32,381 nucleotides of DNA from Acidiferrobacteraceae bacterium (GTDB lineage Bacteria > Pseudomonadota > Gammaproteobacteria > Arenicellales > UBA868): NCBI GenBank assembly GCA_018698075.1, contig JABINT010000116.1:1-32381 (forward strand), written 5' to 3'. Shown here piece after piece: positions 9,840 through 18,519 of the stretch. Position 1 is the stretch's first letter, and each line of letters opens with the position of its first letter. Below the pieces are notes generated by a model, which did not search any database, was not told where the DNA came from, and saw only the letters and a list, made by a program, of their open reading frames with translations. The translations under genes and the position numbers were made by a program.

Positions 9840-10853
9840 TTGATTCAGTACATTATTCGACGCCTTCTTGCTGCGATCCCGACGCTGCTGGTCATCAGCT
9901 TCGTCATTTTCGCTATCCTTGATCTGGCGCCGAGCGATCCTACCGGCAATCTGCCCATGACGGTGCCGTCGGAGGTCCGAGAAAAAATTCGTACATCGCT
10001 TGGATTGGACCAGCCGATGCACATCCGATATTACAAGTGGTTGGTGCAATTTGTTGTCAATGAGCCATTGAATATCCTGCAGCACAGTTTTGGTGTCACG
10101 GTTGGTGACGCAGAGAATCGGACTCGTATTCTGTCGTGGGCAACACGCAGTCCCGTTATTGACCTAATTGTTGAACGCACACCGCAAACACTTTGGGTTG
10201 TCGGGCTCTCTTTTCTTTTTGGCATTTTGATTGCCATTCCAATTGGCATTGTGCAGGCCTATCGGCAATATTCCCTATTTGATCAAATCGGGACCTTTGT
10301 GGCCATGCTCGGCTTTTCCGTGCCGACCTTTTTCACCGGTGTCGTTGCCATCATCGTCTTCAGCGTTCAATTGAAATGGTTTCCTATGATCTATGACACC
10401 ACTTTGGAAATCACCAGTTGGAACAATTTTGTGTTGCAAGTAAAACAAATGATCATGCCGGTCACAGTACTGGCGTTTTATCAGGCTTCGCAGCTCAGTC
10501 GATTCATGCGTGCGGCGATTCTTGATAACCTCAACCTCGACTATGTCCGGACTGCGCGCTCCAAAGGCCGGAGCGAGAGCGCTGTATTAATGATTCACGT
10601 GCTCCGAAACAGTTTGATTCCGATCGTGACATTAATCGCCCTAGGCATCCCGACTATTTTTGGCGGCGCCATCATCACAGAACAGATTTTCCGAGTGAAC
10701 GGACTAGGCCAGTTACTGATCATTGCAATCGAAGGGGCGGATATTCCAACGGTCCAGACGCTGACGTTCCTTTTTGCCATTCTGATAGTGCTCTTTAATC
10801 TCATCGCGGATGTGTTATATGGCATGCTCGACCCGCGTATTCGCTATGACTAA
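9840..10853 (+). CDS. dppB: Peptide-type ABC transporter permease (DppB-like)
   Basis: This inner-membrane permease subunit has 337 residues and about six hydrophobic segments, beginning with the typical MIQYIIRRLLAAIPTLLVIS helix. The cytoplasmic EAA-type loop is visible around LDYVRTARSKGRSESAVLMIH and contacts the ATPases. The start is a TTG at 9840, because no ATG lies in frame before the first helix. The ribosome-binding site is weak (AGGG). It is the partner of the permease that starts 18 bp downstream. A loop after helix 1 (about residues 60-100) is where members of this family vary. Confidence 0.88.
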   Translation: MIQYIIRRLLAAIPTLLVISFVIFAILDLAPSDPTGNLPMTVPSEVREKIRTSLGLDQPMHIRYYKWLVQFVVNEPLNILQHSFGVTVGDAENRTRILSWATRSPVIDLIVERTPQTLWVVGLSFLFGILIAIPIGIVQAYRQYSLFDQIGTFVAMLGFSVPTFFTGVVAIIVFSVQLKWFPMIYDTTLEITSWNNFVLQVKQMIMPVTVLAFYQASQLSRFMRAAILDNLNLDYVRTARSKGRSESAVLMIHVLRNSLIPIVTLIALGIPTIFGGAIITEQIFRVNGLGQLLIIAIEGADIPTVQTLTFLFAILIVLFNLIADVLYGMLDPRIRYD

Positions 10854-10871
10854 CTCAACGAACCTCTTGAG

Positions 10872-11795
10872 ATGAATACGCAAACTACCTCAATAGATCC
10901 CGCTGTCATCGACACTGAACATCGATCCATGTGGACCGATGTTTGGCGCCAGTTTCGAAAACACAAAGGCGCTCTTGTCGGGGTCTTTGTGTTTGCATTC
11001 ATCGTCATCGCGGTGTTTGTCGGCCCTCCAATTCATGGGGTGGATCCTAACGCCATTGATTTCAGAGCGAGGAATCTTGGTCCCGAGTGGGCGCACCCGC
11101 TCGGGACTGACAACATTGGCCATGACACACTGGCGCAAATGCTCGCTGGTGGTCAGGTTTCCCTTGCGGTGGGTTTATCCGCCGCCCTGATTGCCTTAAT
11201 TCTCGGAACGCTGATCGGGGTGCTTGCGGGATTCGTCAAGTCCCTAGATGGACCCCTGATGCGTTTGACCGATGTATTTCTTTCGCTACCACTTCTGCCG
11301 CTCCTTCTGGTATCGATAATGTTGTTTCGAGATACCTTGCGTGCGGCTTTTGGTCCCGAAACCGGTATTTTTCTTTTAATCGTGGGCCTGATCGGTGTAA
11401 CAAGTTGGATGCACACCGCCCGAATCGTCCGAGGGGATGTTTTGAGTATCAAGGAACGCGAATTCGTGACTGCTGCCTACAGCATCGGCACCCGCCGTTA
11501 CCGCATCGTTTTTCGCCACATACTTCCCAATATCTTAAGCCCGATCATGGTCTCAGCGACGCTGGGTATCGCAAATGCGATCATCACAGAATCAGCGCTA
11601 TCTTTTCTGGGGTTGGGATTCCCGCCGGATTTTCCAACCTGGGGTCGACTTCTTTATGACGGCACAAATTTTATCCAGATCACGCCCTCTCGTGTCATCT
11701 GGCCAGGTGTCTTTATTGCACTGACGGTGCTCAGCGTTAACTACATCGGTGATGGCCTACGTGATGCACTGGACCCTCGTCTCCGCGGTAGGTAA
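10872..11795 (+). CDS. dppC: Peptide-type ABC transporter permease (DppC-like)
   Basis: This second permease has 307 residues. A cytoplasmic N-terminus is followed by one helix, the conserved PLGTDNIGHD motif of DppC/OppC proteins after a short periplasmic stretch, and five more helices. The EAA loop reads EFVTAAYSIGTRRYRIVFRH, and the family C-terminus GLRDALDPRLRG is intact. It ends the importer unit. No T-tailed terminator follows, only a weak 7-bp AT-rich hairpin overlapping the stop region (11793-11811). Confidence 0.9.
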   Translation: MNTQTTSIDPAVIDTEHRSMWTDVWRQFRKHKGALVGVFVFAFIVIAVFVGPPIHGVDPNAIDFRARNLGPEWAHPLGTDNIGHDTLAQMLAGGQVSLAVGLSAALIALILGTLIGVLAGFVKSLDGPLMRLTDVFLSLPLLPLLLVSIMLFRDTLRAAFGPETGIFLLIVGLIGVTSWMHTARIVRGDVLSIKEREFVTAAYSIGTRRYRIVFRHILPNILSPIMVSATLGIANAIITESALSFLGLGFPPDFPTWGRLLYDGTNFIQITPSRVIWPGVFIALTVLSVNYIGDGLRDALDPRLRGR

Positions 11796-12417
11796 TTGCG
11801 AACAGCAATTAATGTCGCGATATGTCAGGCCACTGGTCGGTTAAGCTTCGTTACCTTAGCCTCTAAGTTCAGTTGCTAACGATAGTGCCAATCTTCCTTG
11901 CCAATCATCAACCGCCTTCACGGCATCACGTTTGTGTACGTCACTCTCGCGAGAACGCACAGTACCTCTGTCATATTTCCTCGCGACACCTCTTTGAGGT
12001 CCAAAGCCATACCCCATTGAATCACAACAGCCTCAACTAAGGCGCAGACATAAAAACCCGGGTGGCTTAGGATCGGGTTAAGTTGTTGGGATTTCTTGGG
12101 ATAAATCAAACCTAATGAACAAACCCGCACTGGCTCAGAATATCGGCTCCAAGATTACGCCCAAGTCCCGTCAGATTGGCAAGAATGTCGATTATCCGGT
12201 CGCCTGCCATGCCGTTGATCCGGCAGACTAAGAACTCAAGAACTCTTTTAACTCAGTGAATTAGCGACAGTATTCGTTCGCTGGGGTTTTTTATAGCGGA
12301 AACTGACAAAGCCAAATGTAAATATGTCTGTGCTAACCTTCAGCGTTCATATCGCCGCTCTATTGAGCCAAGGTGCTCTGTATGAACAGTTATATTGATT
12401 CTACCAAGGAGGGATTC
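11796..12417. other. Long intergenic region with no convincing gene
   Basis: These 622 bp separate the peptide importer from the polyamine importer. A 38-codon frame from an ATG at 12115 on the plus strand and a similar-sized minus-strand frame opposite it (about 12114-12215) show no family resemblance. A 70-codon minus frame (11918-12130) is rich in unlikely residue order. No tRNA-like cloverleaf or T-tailed hairpin was found. A promoter for the pot genes presumably lies near its right end, but I cannot point to convincing -35/-10 boxes. Confidence 0.5.
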
Positions 12418-12567
12418 ATGGCTTTTCGTGAAAATGTCCAAAAAGGACTCATCCACATGCTCAATCTGGTGCGATTCAGGAAGATAGCCACGTACCCTGA
12501 TGGTCGGAGTATGGCGGGCGTCGAGGCTTACGCTCCCTACAAAAAAATGCAACTATCACTTATATAA
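12418..12567 (+). pseudogene. Truncated DUF1330-like reading frame in front of potA
   Basis: An ATG with an excellent AAGGAGGG ribosome site opens 49 codons. The product resembles the N-terminal third of DUF1330-type small proteins: MAFRENVQKGLIHMLNLVRF, then YPDGRS and GVEAYAPY. The similarity stops at about 12540, just before an A7 run, and the frame closes with TAA at 12565-12567. PotA begins 8 bp later. I saw no continuation of the domain in any frame. It is either a decayed gene cut at a recombination junction or a retained leader peptide that couples translation to potA. The DUF1330 assignment rests on motif memory. Confidence 0.55.
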
Positions 12568-12575
12568 GGTAAAGC

Positions 12576-13673
12576 ATGACTACTGCAGTTGATATTCGTG
12601 GTGTTACTAAAATCTACAGCCCCGACTCCAATCAGGCGGTCAAGGCGCTCGATAACGTTTCCCTGACTATCAACGATAACGAATTTTTCACCCTGCTAGG
12701 CCCCTCCGGCTGTGGAAAAACCACCCTGTTACGCCTGATTGCCGGCTTTGAACAGGTGTCCGGCGGTGAAATCATGCTGTTCGATGAAGAGATCGAGAAT
12801 CTTGAACCGAATCGGCGTCCGGTGAATACGGTGTTCCAGCATTATGCCCTGTTCCCTCACATGACTGTCGCCAACAACGTTGCATTTGGTCTAGAGCGCC
12901 TCAAAAAACCCAAGCCGGAAATCAAAGCCACCGTCGAGCGGGTTTTGACTCTGGTCAAGATGAAGGAGCTGGGAGACCGCCGTCCCAACCAGCTTTCCGG
13001 GGGTCAGCAGCAACGCGTCGCCCTGGCTCGCGCCCTGGCACCAAGCCCAAAGGTGCTTTTACTCGATGAGCCGCTCTCGGCTTTGGATCTGAAACTCCGG
13101 CAAGCCATGCGCGAAGAGCTCAAGCAGCTTCAAAGAGAGACCGGCATTACCTTCGTCTTTGTCACTCACGATCAGGAGGAAGCCCTCGCGATGAGTGACC
13201 GGATCGCGGTTATGTCCAATGGCGAGATTCAGCAAATCGGCAAGCCGACGGACATCTACGAGCATCCGGTCAACCGTTTCGTGGCGGACTTTATCGGCGA
13301 TACGAACTTTCTGGATGGCGAGATTGTGGATCTCAACGATGATCTGCTGACCTGCAGGATTGGCGCACAAAGCCTGTTCGAGACCGAAAACAGCGGCCAC
13401 CACAAAGTTGGTGATCAGGTTACGCTATTCCTGCGGCCCGAAAAAATCATGCTGTCTGTCCTCGACCAGGAAAACGACTCTGGCAACCGACCGGGCAAGG
13501 TCAAAAACCTTGTCTACCTGGGGAACCAGGCGGCTTATACGGTGGACATGGGCGACGGAATCGAATTAACAGCGCAGGCGCGTCCGCGCGAGGATGGTGA
13601 GCTGCCCTTCGCGATAGGTGACCCGATCGCGGTCTCATTCTCGGCCCGTGCCTTGAAGGTCCTGGCGCAATGA
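12576..13673 (+). CDS. potA: Spermidine/putrescine-type ABC transporter ATP-binding protein
   Basis: This 365-residue ATPase drives polyamine (or related) uptake at the cytoplasmic membrane. Walker A GPSGCGKT is at residues 42-49, the Q-loop lies in NTVFQHYALFPHMTV, the signature LSGGQQQR is at 140-147 and Walker B LLLDEP at 161-166. The C-terminal 120 residues form the TOBE-type regulatory domain typical of PotA (FIGDTNFLDGEI, then LRPEKI). The ATG follows an AAGG ribosome site. Its stop overlaps the start of the next gene by 4 bp (ATGA), indicating tight translational coupling. Confidence 0.93.
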   Translation: MTTAVDIRGVTKIYSPDSNQAVKALDNVSLTINDNEFFTLLGPSGCGKTTLLRLIAGFEQVSGGEIMLFDEEIENLEPNRRPVNTVFQHYALFPHMTVANNVAFGLERLKKPKPEIKATVERVLTLVKMKELGDRRPNQLSGGQQQRVALARALAPSPKVLLLDEPLSALDLKLRQAMREELKQLQRETGITFVFVTHDQEEALAMSDRIAVMSNGEIQQIGKPTDIYEHPVNRFVADFIGDTNFLDGEIVDLNDDLLTCRIGAQSLFETENSGHHKVGDQVTLFLRPEKIMLSVLDQENDSGNRPGKVKNLVYLGNQAAYTVDMGDGIELTAQARPREDGELPFAIGDPIAVSFSARALKVLAQ

Positions 13674-14575
13674 GCGACTGGTTACCCAAGAGCGCCGCCG
13701 GACGGCGCTGGCTGGGCCTTGCACCGAGTTATTTCGTGATCGGCATTTTCATGCTGATACCCATGGTCATCATGGGTGTGTTTTCCTTTCTGGAACCCAA
13801 TCCCTATGGCGGCGTCAAACCGATAGGGTCACTGGCCGCCTACATCAAGATTGCTTTTGAATACGACCTGGAAGACAAGTTGGTCTTCAATCCGGGCTAT
13901 CTCAACATCATCTTCCGCTCCTTCCAGTTATCCTTCGGCGCTACCCTGCTGTGCCTGATTTTCGGTTTCCCGGTCGCCTACTACATCACGCTGCAGCCCG
14001 AGAACCGCCGCAATTTCTATATTTACCTGGTCACTATCCCGTTCTGGACTAACCTGCTGATACGCACCTTTGCCTGGATCATTATCCTGGGCCGTGGGGG
14101 TGTGATCGAGGCGCCTTTGCTTGCGACCGGCATCATCGACGATTCGTTGCGCATGATGTACTCGGACGGCGCCATCGCTATTGGCCTAACCTACAGCTAT
14201 CTGCCGCTGATGGTACTGCCCATCTATGCCAGCCTGGAAAAGCTAGATTTCCGCCTGCTGGATGCCGCAAGCGATCTGTACGCCAACCGCTTCGAGATCA
14301 TGACCAAGGTCGTTATCCCCTTGTCCAAGCCCGGAATCATTGCCGGTTGTATACTGGTATTCATCCCCTGTCTTGGCGCGTTTATTGCGCCAAACCTGCT
14401 GGGCGGAGGCAAGAAGCTGATGCTCGGCAGCCTGGTTCAGTTTCAGTTCGCGTCTGCACGCAACTGGCCCTTTGGTGGGGCTTTATCCATGCTGTTGTTG
14501 TCTGTTGTGATCATCACCTTGATCTTCTACGCCAGGGCGGCCAAGAATCGGGCGGCTATGGAAGGGAGCGCCTGA
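13670..14575 (+). CDS. potB: Spermidine/putrescine-type ABC permease
   Basis: This 301-residue inner-membrane permease has six hydrophobic segments. The N-terminal helix follows a short cytoplasmic tail and the first periplasmic loop carries the acidic stretch EYDLEDKLVFNP. The EAA cytoplasmic loop is recognisable in LDAASDLYANRFEIMTKVVI, ahead of PLSKPGI. It begins at the ATGA overlap with potA. The next permease starts 2 bp after its stop. Confidence 0.92.
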   Translation: MSDWLPKSAAGRRWLGLAPSYFVIGIFMLIPMVIMGVFSFLEPNPYGGVKPIGSLAAYIKIAFEYDLEDKLVFNPGYLNIIFRSFQLSFGATLLCLIFGFPVAYYITLQPENRRNFYIYLVTIPFWTNLLIRTFAWIIILGRGGVIEAPLLATGIIDDSLRMMYSDGAIAIGLTYSYLPLMVLPIYASLEKLDFRLLDAASDLYANRFEIMTKVVIPLSKPGIIAGCILVFIPCLGAFIAPNLLGGGKKLMLGSLVQFQFASARNWPFGGALSMLLLSVVIITLIFYARAAKNRAAMEGSA

Positions 14576-14577
14576 TC

Positions 14578-15420
14578 ATGAGCGATCAAATACAAAAGCC
14601 GTCCACGCGCAAGGGCAAAAAGATGCTTCCCGTGGGCCACTATCGCGGGCTCAGTTCCTGGACGATCGCTTTCTTCATCTTTTTGTACCTGCCTATCATC
14701 GTACTGATTGTTTACTCATTCAACGCCAACCGCATGGTTATGAACTGGGGCGGATTCGGCATAGACTGGTATCTGAAGGCCTTTAACAACTCCGATATCC
14801 AAAAAGCGGTCTGGAACTCGCTGATCGTCGCGACGGTAGCAACGGTTTTTGCCACGGCTATTGCCACCATAGGAGCCCTGGTGCTCGCCAGAGGTGGCAA
14901 CTTCCGCGGCAAGACAGTCTCGCTGGGGCTGATTACGCTGCCGCTGATGGTGCCAGAGATCGTAACTGCGGTGGCGGTTCTGATTTTCTTTTCCGCGATT
15001 GGCATGAACTTGGGCCTGGGCAATGTGATCATCGCCCATATCACGTTCTGTATTCCCTTTGCCTTCATGCCGATTCGCGCGAGGCTGGAAGGCATGGACA
15101 CCACTTTGGAGCAGGCCGGGCGTGATCTTTATGCATCACAATGGGAAACCTTCCGTTTTGTCACCATGCCATTGCTGATGCCGGGTATCGTCGCCGGCGC
15201 CATGCTGGCTTTCGTTATATCTATGGATGATTTTATTATCACACTGATGGTGGGCGGGGCCGGTTCAACGACCTTGCCTGTCTATATTTATTCGATGATC
15301 CGCCGTGGCCTGACGCCGGAGATTAATGCAGTCTCGACCATGCTACTGCTTGCCTCGATCGCCATTGTTACGGCATACTGGATTCTCTCAAGAAAGACAC
15401 AGACCAGCACTGAACACTGA
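14578..15420 (+). CDS. potC: Spermidine/putrescine-type ABC permease
   Basis: This second permease has 280 residues from the ATG at 14578, which has a GGAAGGGAG site upstream. Longer open frame into potB is out-of-frame shadow and was excluded. The first helix ends in YLPIIVLIVYSFN, a PotC hallmark. The EAA loop reads EQAGRDLYASQWETFRFVTM, followed by PLLMPGIVAGAMLAF and SMDDFII. It pairs with PotB. The binding-protein gene follows after 50 bp. Confidence 0.93.
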   Translation: MSDQIQKPSTRKGKKMLPVGHYRGLSSWTIAFFIFLYLPIIVLIVYSFNANRMVMNWGGFGIDWYLKAFNNSDIQKAVWNSLIVATVATVFATAIATIGALVLARGGNFRGKTVSLGLITLPLMVPEIVTAVAVLIFFSAIGMNLGLGNVIIAHITFCIPFAFMPIRARLEGMDTTLEQAGRDLYASQWETFRFVTMPLLMPGIVAGAMLAFVISMDDFIITLMVGGAGSTTLPVYIYSMIRRGLTPEINAVSTMLLLASIAIVTAYWILSRKTQTSTEH

Positions 15421-15470
15421 TTTTGTAAGTCTACTAATCGACAATAATCGTACCAATAGGAGGTAGTAAT

Positions 15471-16499
15471 ATGAAACGTCTTTTCACCACATTCGCCGCA
15501 ATCACAGCGGTGCTGATCTCAGGATTGGCACAGGCCTCGGGCGAGTTGTTCATCTATAACTGGACGGAGTACACCCCGCCAGAACTCATTGCCAAGTTCG
15601 AGAAAGAGTCTGGCATCAAGGTTTCCGTGGATACCTACGATTCGAATGAAACCCTGCTGGCGAAACTGCAGGCCGGCGCCACTGGATACGACATCGTCGT
15701 GCCTAGCCAGAACTTCGTGCCGATCTTGATCAACGAAGGCTTGATTCAGAAAGTCGGCGTACATGCGCTGTCCAATTTTAAAAACATGGAGGATCGCTGG
15801 ACCTTTCCGGAATGGGATTCGGAGCAGGAATATAGCGGGCCCTGGCAGTGGGGCACGACGTCATTTTCGTACAACAGCGAACTGTATTCCGGTACGGGTG
15901 CATCACTGAAAGAATTCTTCGAGCCATCCGATGAACTCAATGGACGTCTGAGCGTTTTCCAGACCCCGGATGAAGTCATCAGTCTGGCTAACATCTATCT
16001 CGGCATACCGTTTTGTTCCGAAGATGCGAAGCAAATGAAGCAGATCCAGGACATGCTCGTCACGCAGAAGGAATCTGTGGTCGCCTATAACTCTGAAACC
16101 ATGAGTGACCTGCTGGCAAGTGGTGAAGCCATAATGACCAATCACTGGAGTGGTTACTCCCGGTTGGGTCGCCTGACCGGTGCGCCTATCGTCTATGCCT
16201 ACCCGAAAGAAGGTGTGGTCGGCTGGTACGACAGCATGGTGGTGCCCACGAGCGCCAAGAACGTCGAAAACGCAAAGAAGTTCATGAACTTCATGATGGA
16301 TCCGGTCAACATGGCGATGCTGACAGAAAACCAGGGTTACGGCGATGCCGTCAAGGGCACCGCAGCCTATTATTCGGATGAGCTGAAATCAGCGCCGGAG
16401 ATCAACCCACCGTCGGATTTGAACGTATTTTTTGCCCCAACCTGCTCACCCAAGGCCCAGTCCCTGATCGACAAGGTCTGGACCAAGGTTATGCAGTAA
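15471..16499 (+). CDS. potD: Spermidine/putrescine-type periplasmic binding protein
   Basis: This 342-residue extracytoplasmic binding protein has a Sec signal peptide of about 22 residues (KR, then a hydrophobic core, cut near AQASG). The mature start GELFIYNWTEYTPPELIAKF is typical of PotD/PotF. A strong AGGAGG site precedes the ATG. Aromatic and acidic residues expected for cationic ligands are present (NWTEY, DTYDSNE, WGTTSFSYN, NHWSGYS, GWYDSM). The exact ligand (spermidine, putrescine or a related amine) cannot be read off. As the last gene of the operon it is followed by a clear terminator. Confidence 0.93.
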   Translation: MKRLFTTFAAITAVLISGLAQASGELFIYNWTEYTPPELIAKFEKESGIKVSVDTYDSNETLLAKLQAGATGYDIVVPSQNFVPILINEGLIQKVGVHALSNFKNMEDRWTFPEWDSEQEYSGPWQWGTTSFSYNSELYSGTGASLKEFFEPSDELNGRLSVFQTPDEVISLANIYLGIPFCSEDAKQMKQIQDMLVTQKESVVAYNSETMSDLLASGEAIMTNHWSGYSRLGRLTGAPIVYAYPKEGVVGWYDSMVVPTSAKNVENAKKFMNFMMDPVNMAMLTENQGYGDAVKGTAAYYSDELKSAPEINPPSDLNVFFAPTCSPKAQSLIDKVWTKVMQ

Positions 16500-16531
16500 A
16501 CAGATCTAAAACCTTATTTCTATCCACTCGG

Positions 16532-16562
16532 AGCGGCGCTTTGAATAGCGCCGCTTTTTTTT
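16532..16562 (+). terminator. Rho-independent terminator of the pot operon
   Basis: A perfect 9-bp GC-rich stem (AGCGGCGCT at 16532-16540 with AGCGCCGCT at 16547-16555) has a TTGAAT loop and is followed directly by a run of eight T (16555-16562). It lies 32 bp after the potD stop. The degenerate nuclease frame on the other strand ends only 14 bp beyond it. Confidence 0.95.
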
Positions 16563-16575
16563 GCGCTGAACCCGC

Positions 16576-16922
16576 CTACAGCCCTGCATTGACGTTATAC
16601 CCATCAACAAAGCAATCTGCGACTAAGCGGCCATAGCGATCTTTTGTATCTCCAATACACCTGGCTTCTTTGTTGTAATTCCAACCCCTTAAAGTTTCGT
16701 GGCTTCATAACCGCAACGCCATGTGGCGCCGACTTTTCTACAGGTTTGTTTTTTCTCTGGAGTGTCTATCCCACTAAGGTGTACCTTCATGCCGCTGATA
16801 GCGATGGTGTCGCCGTCTACGACTAAGGCAGTACCGCAAATGTCGGCGCTGACAACACCACTCAGCGGGAACAGGAAGATGACCGTGAAGGGTTTGATTC
16901 CTCGCCAGATGACCTGTTGGAG
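16576..16922 (-). pseudogene. SNase-like (thermonuclease family) nuclease, frameshifted
   Basis: The minus strand encodes a recognisable staphylococcal-nuclease fold. A signal-like segment (IKPFTVIFLFPLSGVVSA) is followed by VVDGDTI, a strand with HLSGIDTPE, then CRKVGATWRCGYEATKL. A TAA then interrupts near 16691. One extra T in the TTT run at 16691-16693 restores the frame into LRGWNYNKEARC and DRYGRLVADCFVDGYNVNAGL, ending in TAG at 16576-16578. Asp and Glu of the active site and the second Arg (DRYGR) are kept. The first catalytic Arg position (R35 of the S. aureus enzyme) appears to be His. No usable start codon is left between an in-frame TGA at 16923-16925 and the signal segment. The C-terminal end is short for the family. 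It is broken, or a base was lost in sequencing. Confidence 0.75.
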
Positions 16923-17086
16923 TCAGCCTAATTGGGGGTGCAGTCCCCCACTTGTTATGTTGCAAAGCGCAGGATTTGGCTTGCTTTCGGGGTCAACCAT
17001 GCGCTGTACCAATGTATCTGCGACTATCACAACCGCTCCAAGGAGCAGAAATAGAAATTCGTTTTTTAAAATCTAGGCACGCTCAT
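16923..17086 (-). pseudogene. Small membrane-protein frame broken at a homopolymer
   Basis: An ATG at 17086, 10 bp after the ion-transporter stop, opens a frame that hits TAA after six codons at a TTTTAAAAAA tract (17062-17071). One extra T there would give a 54-residue protein. Its predicted sequence has a strong transmembrane segment (NEFLFLLLGAVVIVADTLV) followed by a polar tail ending at TGA (16923-16925). No family was recognised and no good ribosome site precedes the ATG, so the assignment as a gene is tentative. The position suggests that it once formed the distal part of the Usp-transporter unit. Confidence 0.35.
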
Positions 17087-17096
17087 GCTGCAACAA

Positions 17097-18515
17097 TCAA
17101 ACGAAAAGTACGATGTAAGCAACGGCGAGCAGAATCTGAACTGCAGCGAAAGGCAAAGCCCGTTTTACAAAGCCGGCGAAAGATAGGGTTAGCTCATATT
17201 TGTGGATGATCGTGACCGCGACCAGGGTCGAAGCTGAGCCGATGGGTGTTAGATTCCCACCCAGGTTCGCGCCAAACACCACAGCCCACCAGAAGGGTGA
17301 ATCCGGATCGGAGCCAATGACAGGGTGCGCGCTAAGGATCTTTGCCAGCATCGCTGCAAGCGGAATATTGTCTGTAACCGAACTCACAGTGGCCCCTAAC
17401 ACAACGATCAGACCGGCGCCCAGGGTATCGCCCAATCCAATGACGTGGGCGAGGCCCGTGCCGATTAACTCCAGCACTAGCGCGTGCTCCATAACGTTGA
17501 TGACCACAAATAGTGCCGCGAAAAACCCTAAGAGATCCCAGTCGATTGCCTGGTAGAACTTGTCCGCTATGGCCTTGAAACGTAAAAGCATAATTACGCC
17601 GAAGGTTATGGCCACATAACCCATTCCCAAGTCTTGGATCAGCGGCAGAACCGAGGTAGTGGCAATTACAGCGATGAACGCGATAAGCATCGCAGTCCCA
17701 AACCAGAAAAATGCTTGGCTCTCGATACCGTCACGCTCGTCGAAGCCTGCAACCAGACGCGCGGCCTGCTCACGCTCCTCAGGAGTCACTAGACGCCTTA
17801 CGTTGAAAACACGAGCACCCAACCAGAGCGTCACAAGGGTTGCCACCAGCACGAATGGCCCAGCAACCACGAAGAAGCGGATGAACGAAATACCGGCGGC
17901 CGTGCCAACGATGATGTTCGGTACCGAACTGATCAGGGTGAGCAAGCCACCCACGTTCGTTAAAAGCCCCTCGATAATCAGGAACCCAAGCAGCAGATTG
18001 CTTCGCGCCAGCCGATTCAACGAAACTCCAGTCAATGATCCGACAATGATCATGGCAGTGACATTGTTAAGGACAGCGGAAAAAACCACTGTCATCACTC
18101 CGTAGTAAACAAGCAACTTCAGCGGATCTCCTGCGGAGGTTTTAGTCAGTGTGATCGCGATCCAGGTGAATAGGCCCGAGCGCGACGTCACGTCGACAAA
18201 CAGACTGGAGCCGAGAATGATCGCGATCACGTTCCAGTCGATCGCCGGCACGTATACGGGTAGATCGATCTCGTGGCCCCCGACCAAGACACTCCCGAAC
18301 GGCAGTAGATCAAAAGCGGCACCAAGCAGCAGGGTGACAACGGCGAAGAGCCCCACAATGACAGACTTCTTGGCGTGGAGTTTCTCCTCCAACGCGAGAC
18401 ACAAGATCATCGCCATCAGCAGCGCCGTAAACAGAAGGGTCACACCAACAGGAACTTGCGCGACGTCGTGGCCCTGCTGGGTGGCGCCGGTAAGTGCGAA
18501 CGCAGCGGGAATCAT
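17097..18515 (-). CDS. ArsB/NhaD-type (ion transporter superfamily) permease
   Basis: This protein has 472 residues from the ATG at 18515, with about eleven or twelve hydrophobic segments arranged as two repeats. Family features include NNVTAMIIVGSLTGVSL in the first half and SSVTDNIPLAAMLAKIL with GANLGGNLTPIGSASTLVAV in the second. These are the paired helix-break segments of NhaD, ArsB and SLC13-type carriers. Likely activity is Na+/H+ antiport or anion transport; the motifs do not decide which. The start lies 4 bp past the stop of the stress-protein gene, implying a coupled operon. A longer open frame reaching 18572 overlaps that gene and has implausible composition, so it was not used. 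Confidence 0.85.
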   Translation of the reverse strand: MIPAAFALTGATQQGHDVAQVPVGVTLLFTALLMAMILCLALEEKLHAKKSVIVGLFAVVTLLLGAAFDLLPFGSVLVGGHEIDLPVYVPAIDWNVIAIILGSSLFVDVTSRSGLFTWIAITLTKTSAGDPLKLLVYYGVMTVVFSAVLNNVTAMIIVGSLTGVSLNRLARSNLLLGFLIIEGLLTNVGGLLTLISSVPNIIVGTAAGISFIRFFVVAGPFVLVATLVTLWLGARVFNVRRLVTPEEREQAARLVAGFDERDGIESQAFFWFGTAMLIAFIAVIATTSVLPLIQDLGMGYVAITFGVIMLLRFKAIADKFYQAIDWDLLGFFAALFVVINVMEHALVLELIGTGLAHVIGLGDTLGAGLIVVLGATVSSVTDNIPLAAMLAKILSAHPVIGSDPDSPFWWAVVFGANLGGNLTPIGSASTLVAVTIIHKYELTLSFAGFVKRALPFAAVQILLAVAYIVLFV

Positions 18516-18519
18516 AAAA

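Noticed and set aside
11793-11811. TAATTGC-GAACA-GCAATTA hairpin at the end of the last peptide-permease gene
   Set aside because: Short AT-rich stem with no T-run; not convincing as a terminator.
11918-12130. 70-codon minus-strand frame in the pot upstream gap
   Set aside because: No family resemblance, no ribosome site seen, and composition unlike neighbouring genes.
12115-12231. 38-codon plus-strand frame starting MNKPALAQNIG
   Set aside because: A comparable frame lies opposite on the other strand and neither has a recognised family or clear ribosome site; chance cannot be excluded.
14347-14577. Upstream extension of potC into potB
   Set aside because: Lies wholly within potB in another frame; a strong ribosome site supports 14578.
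16723-17076. 117-codon plus-strand frame
   Set aside because: It is antisense to the recognisable SNase-like sequence on the minus strand, so it is a shadow.
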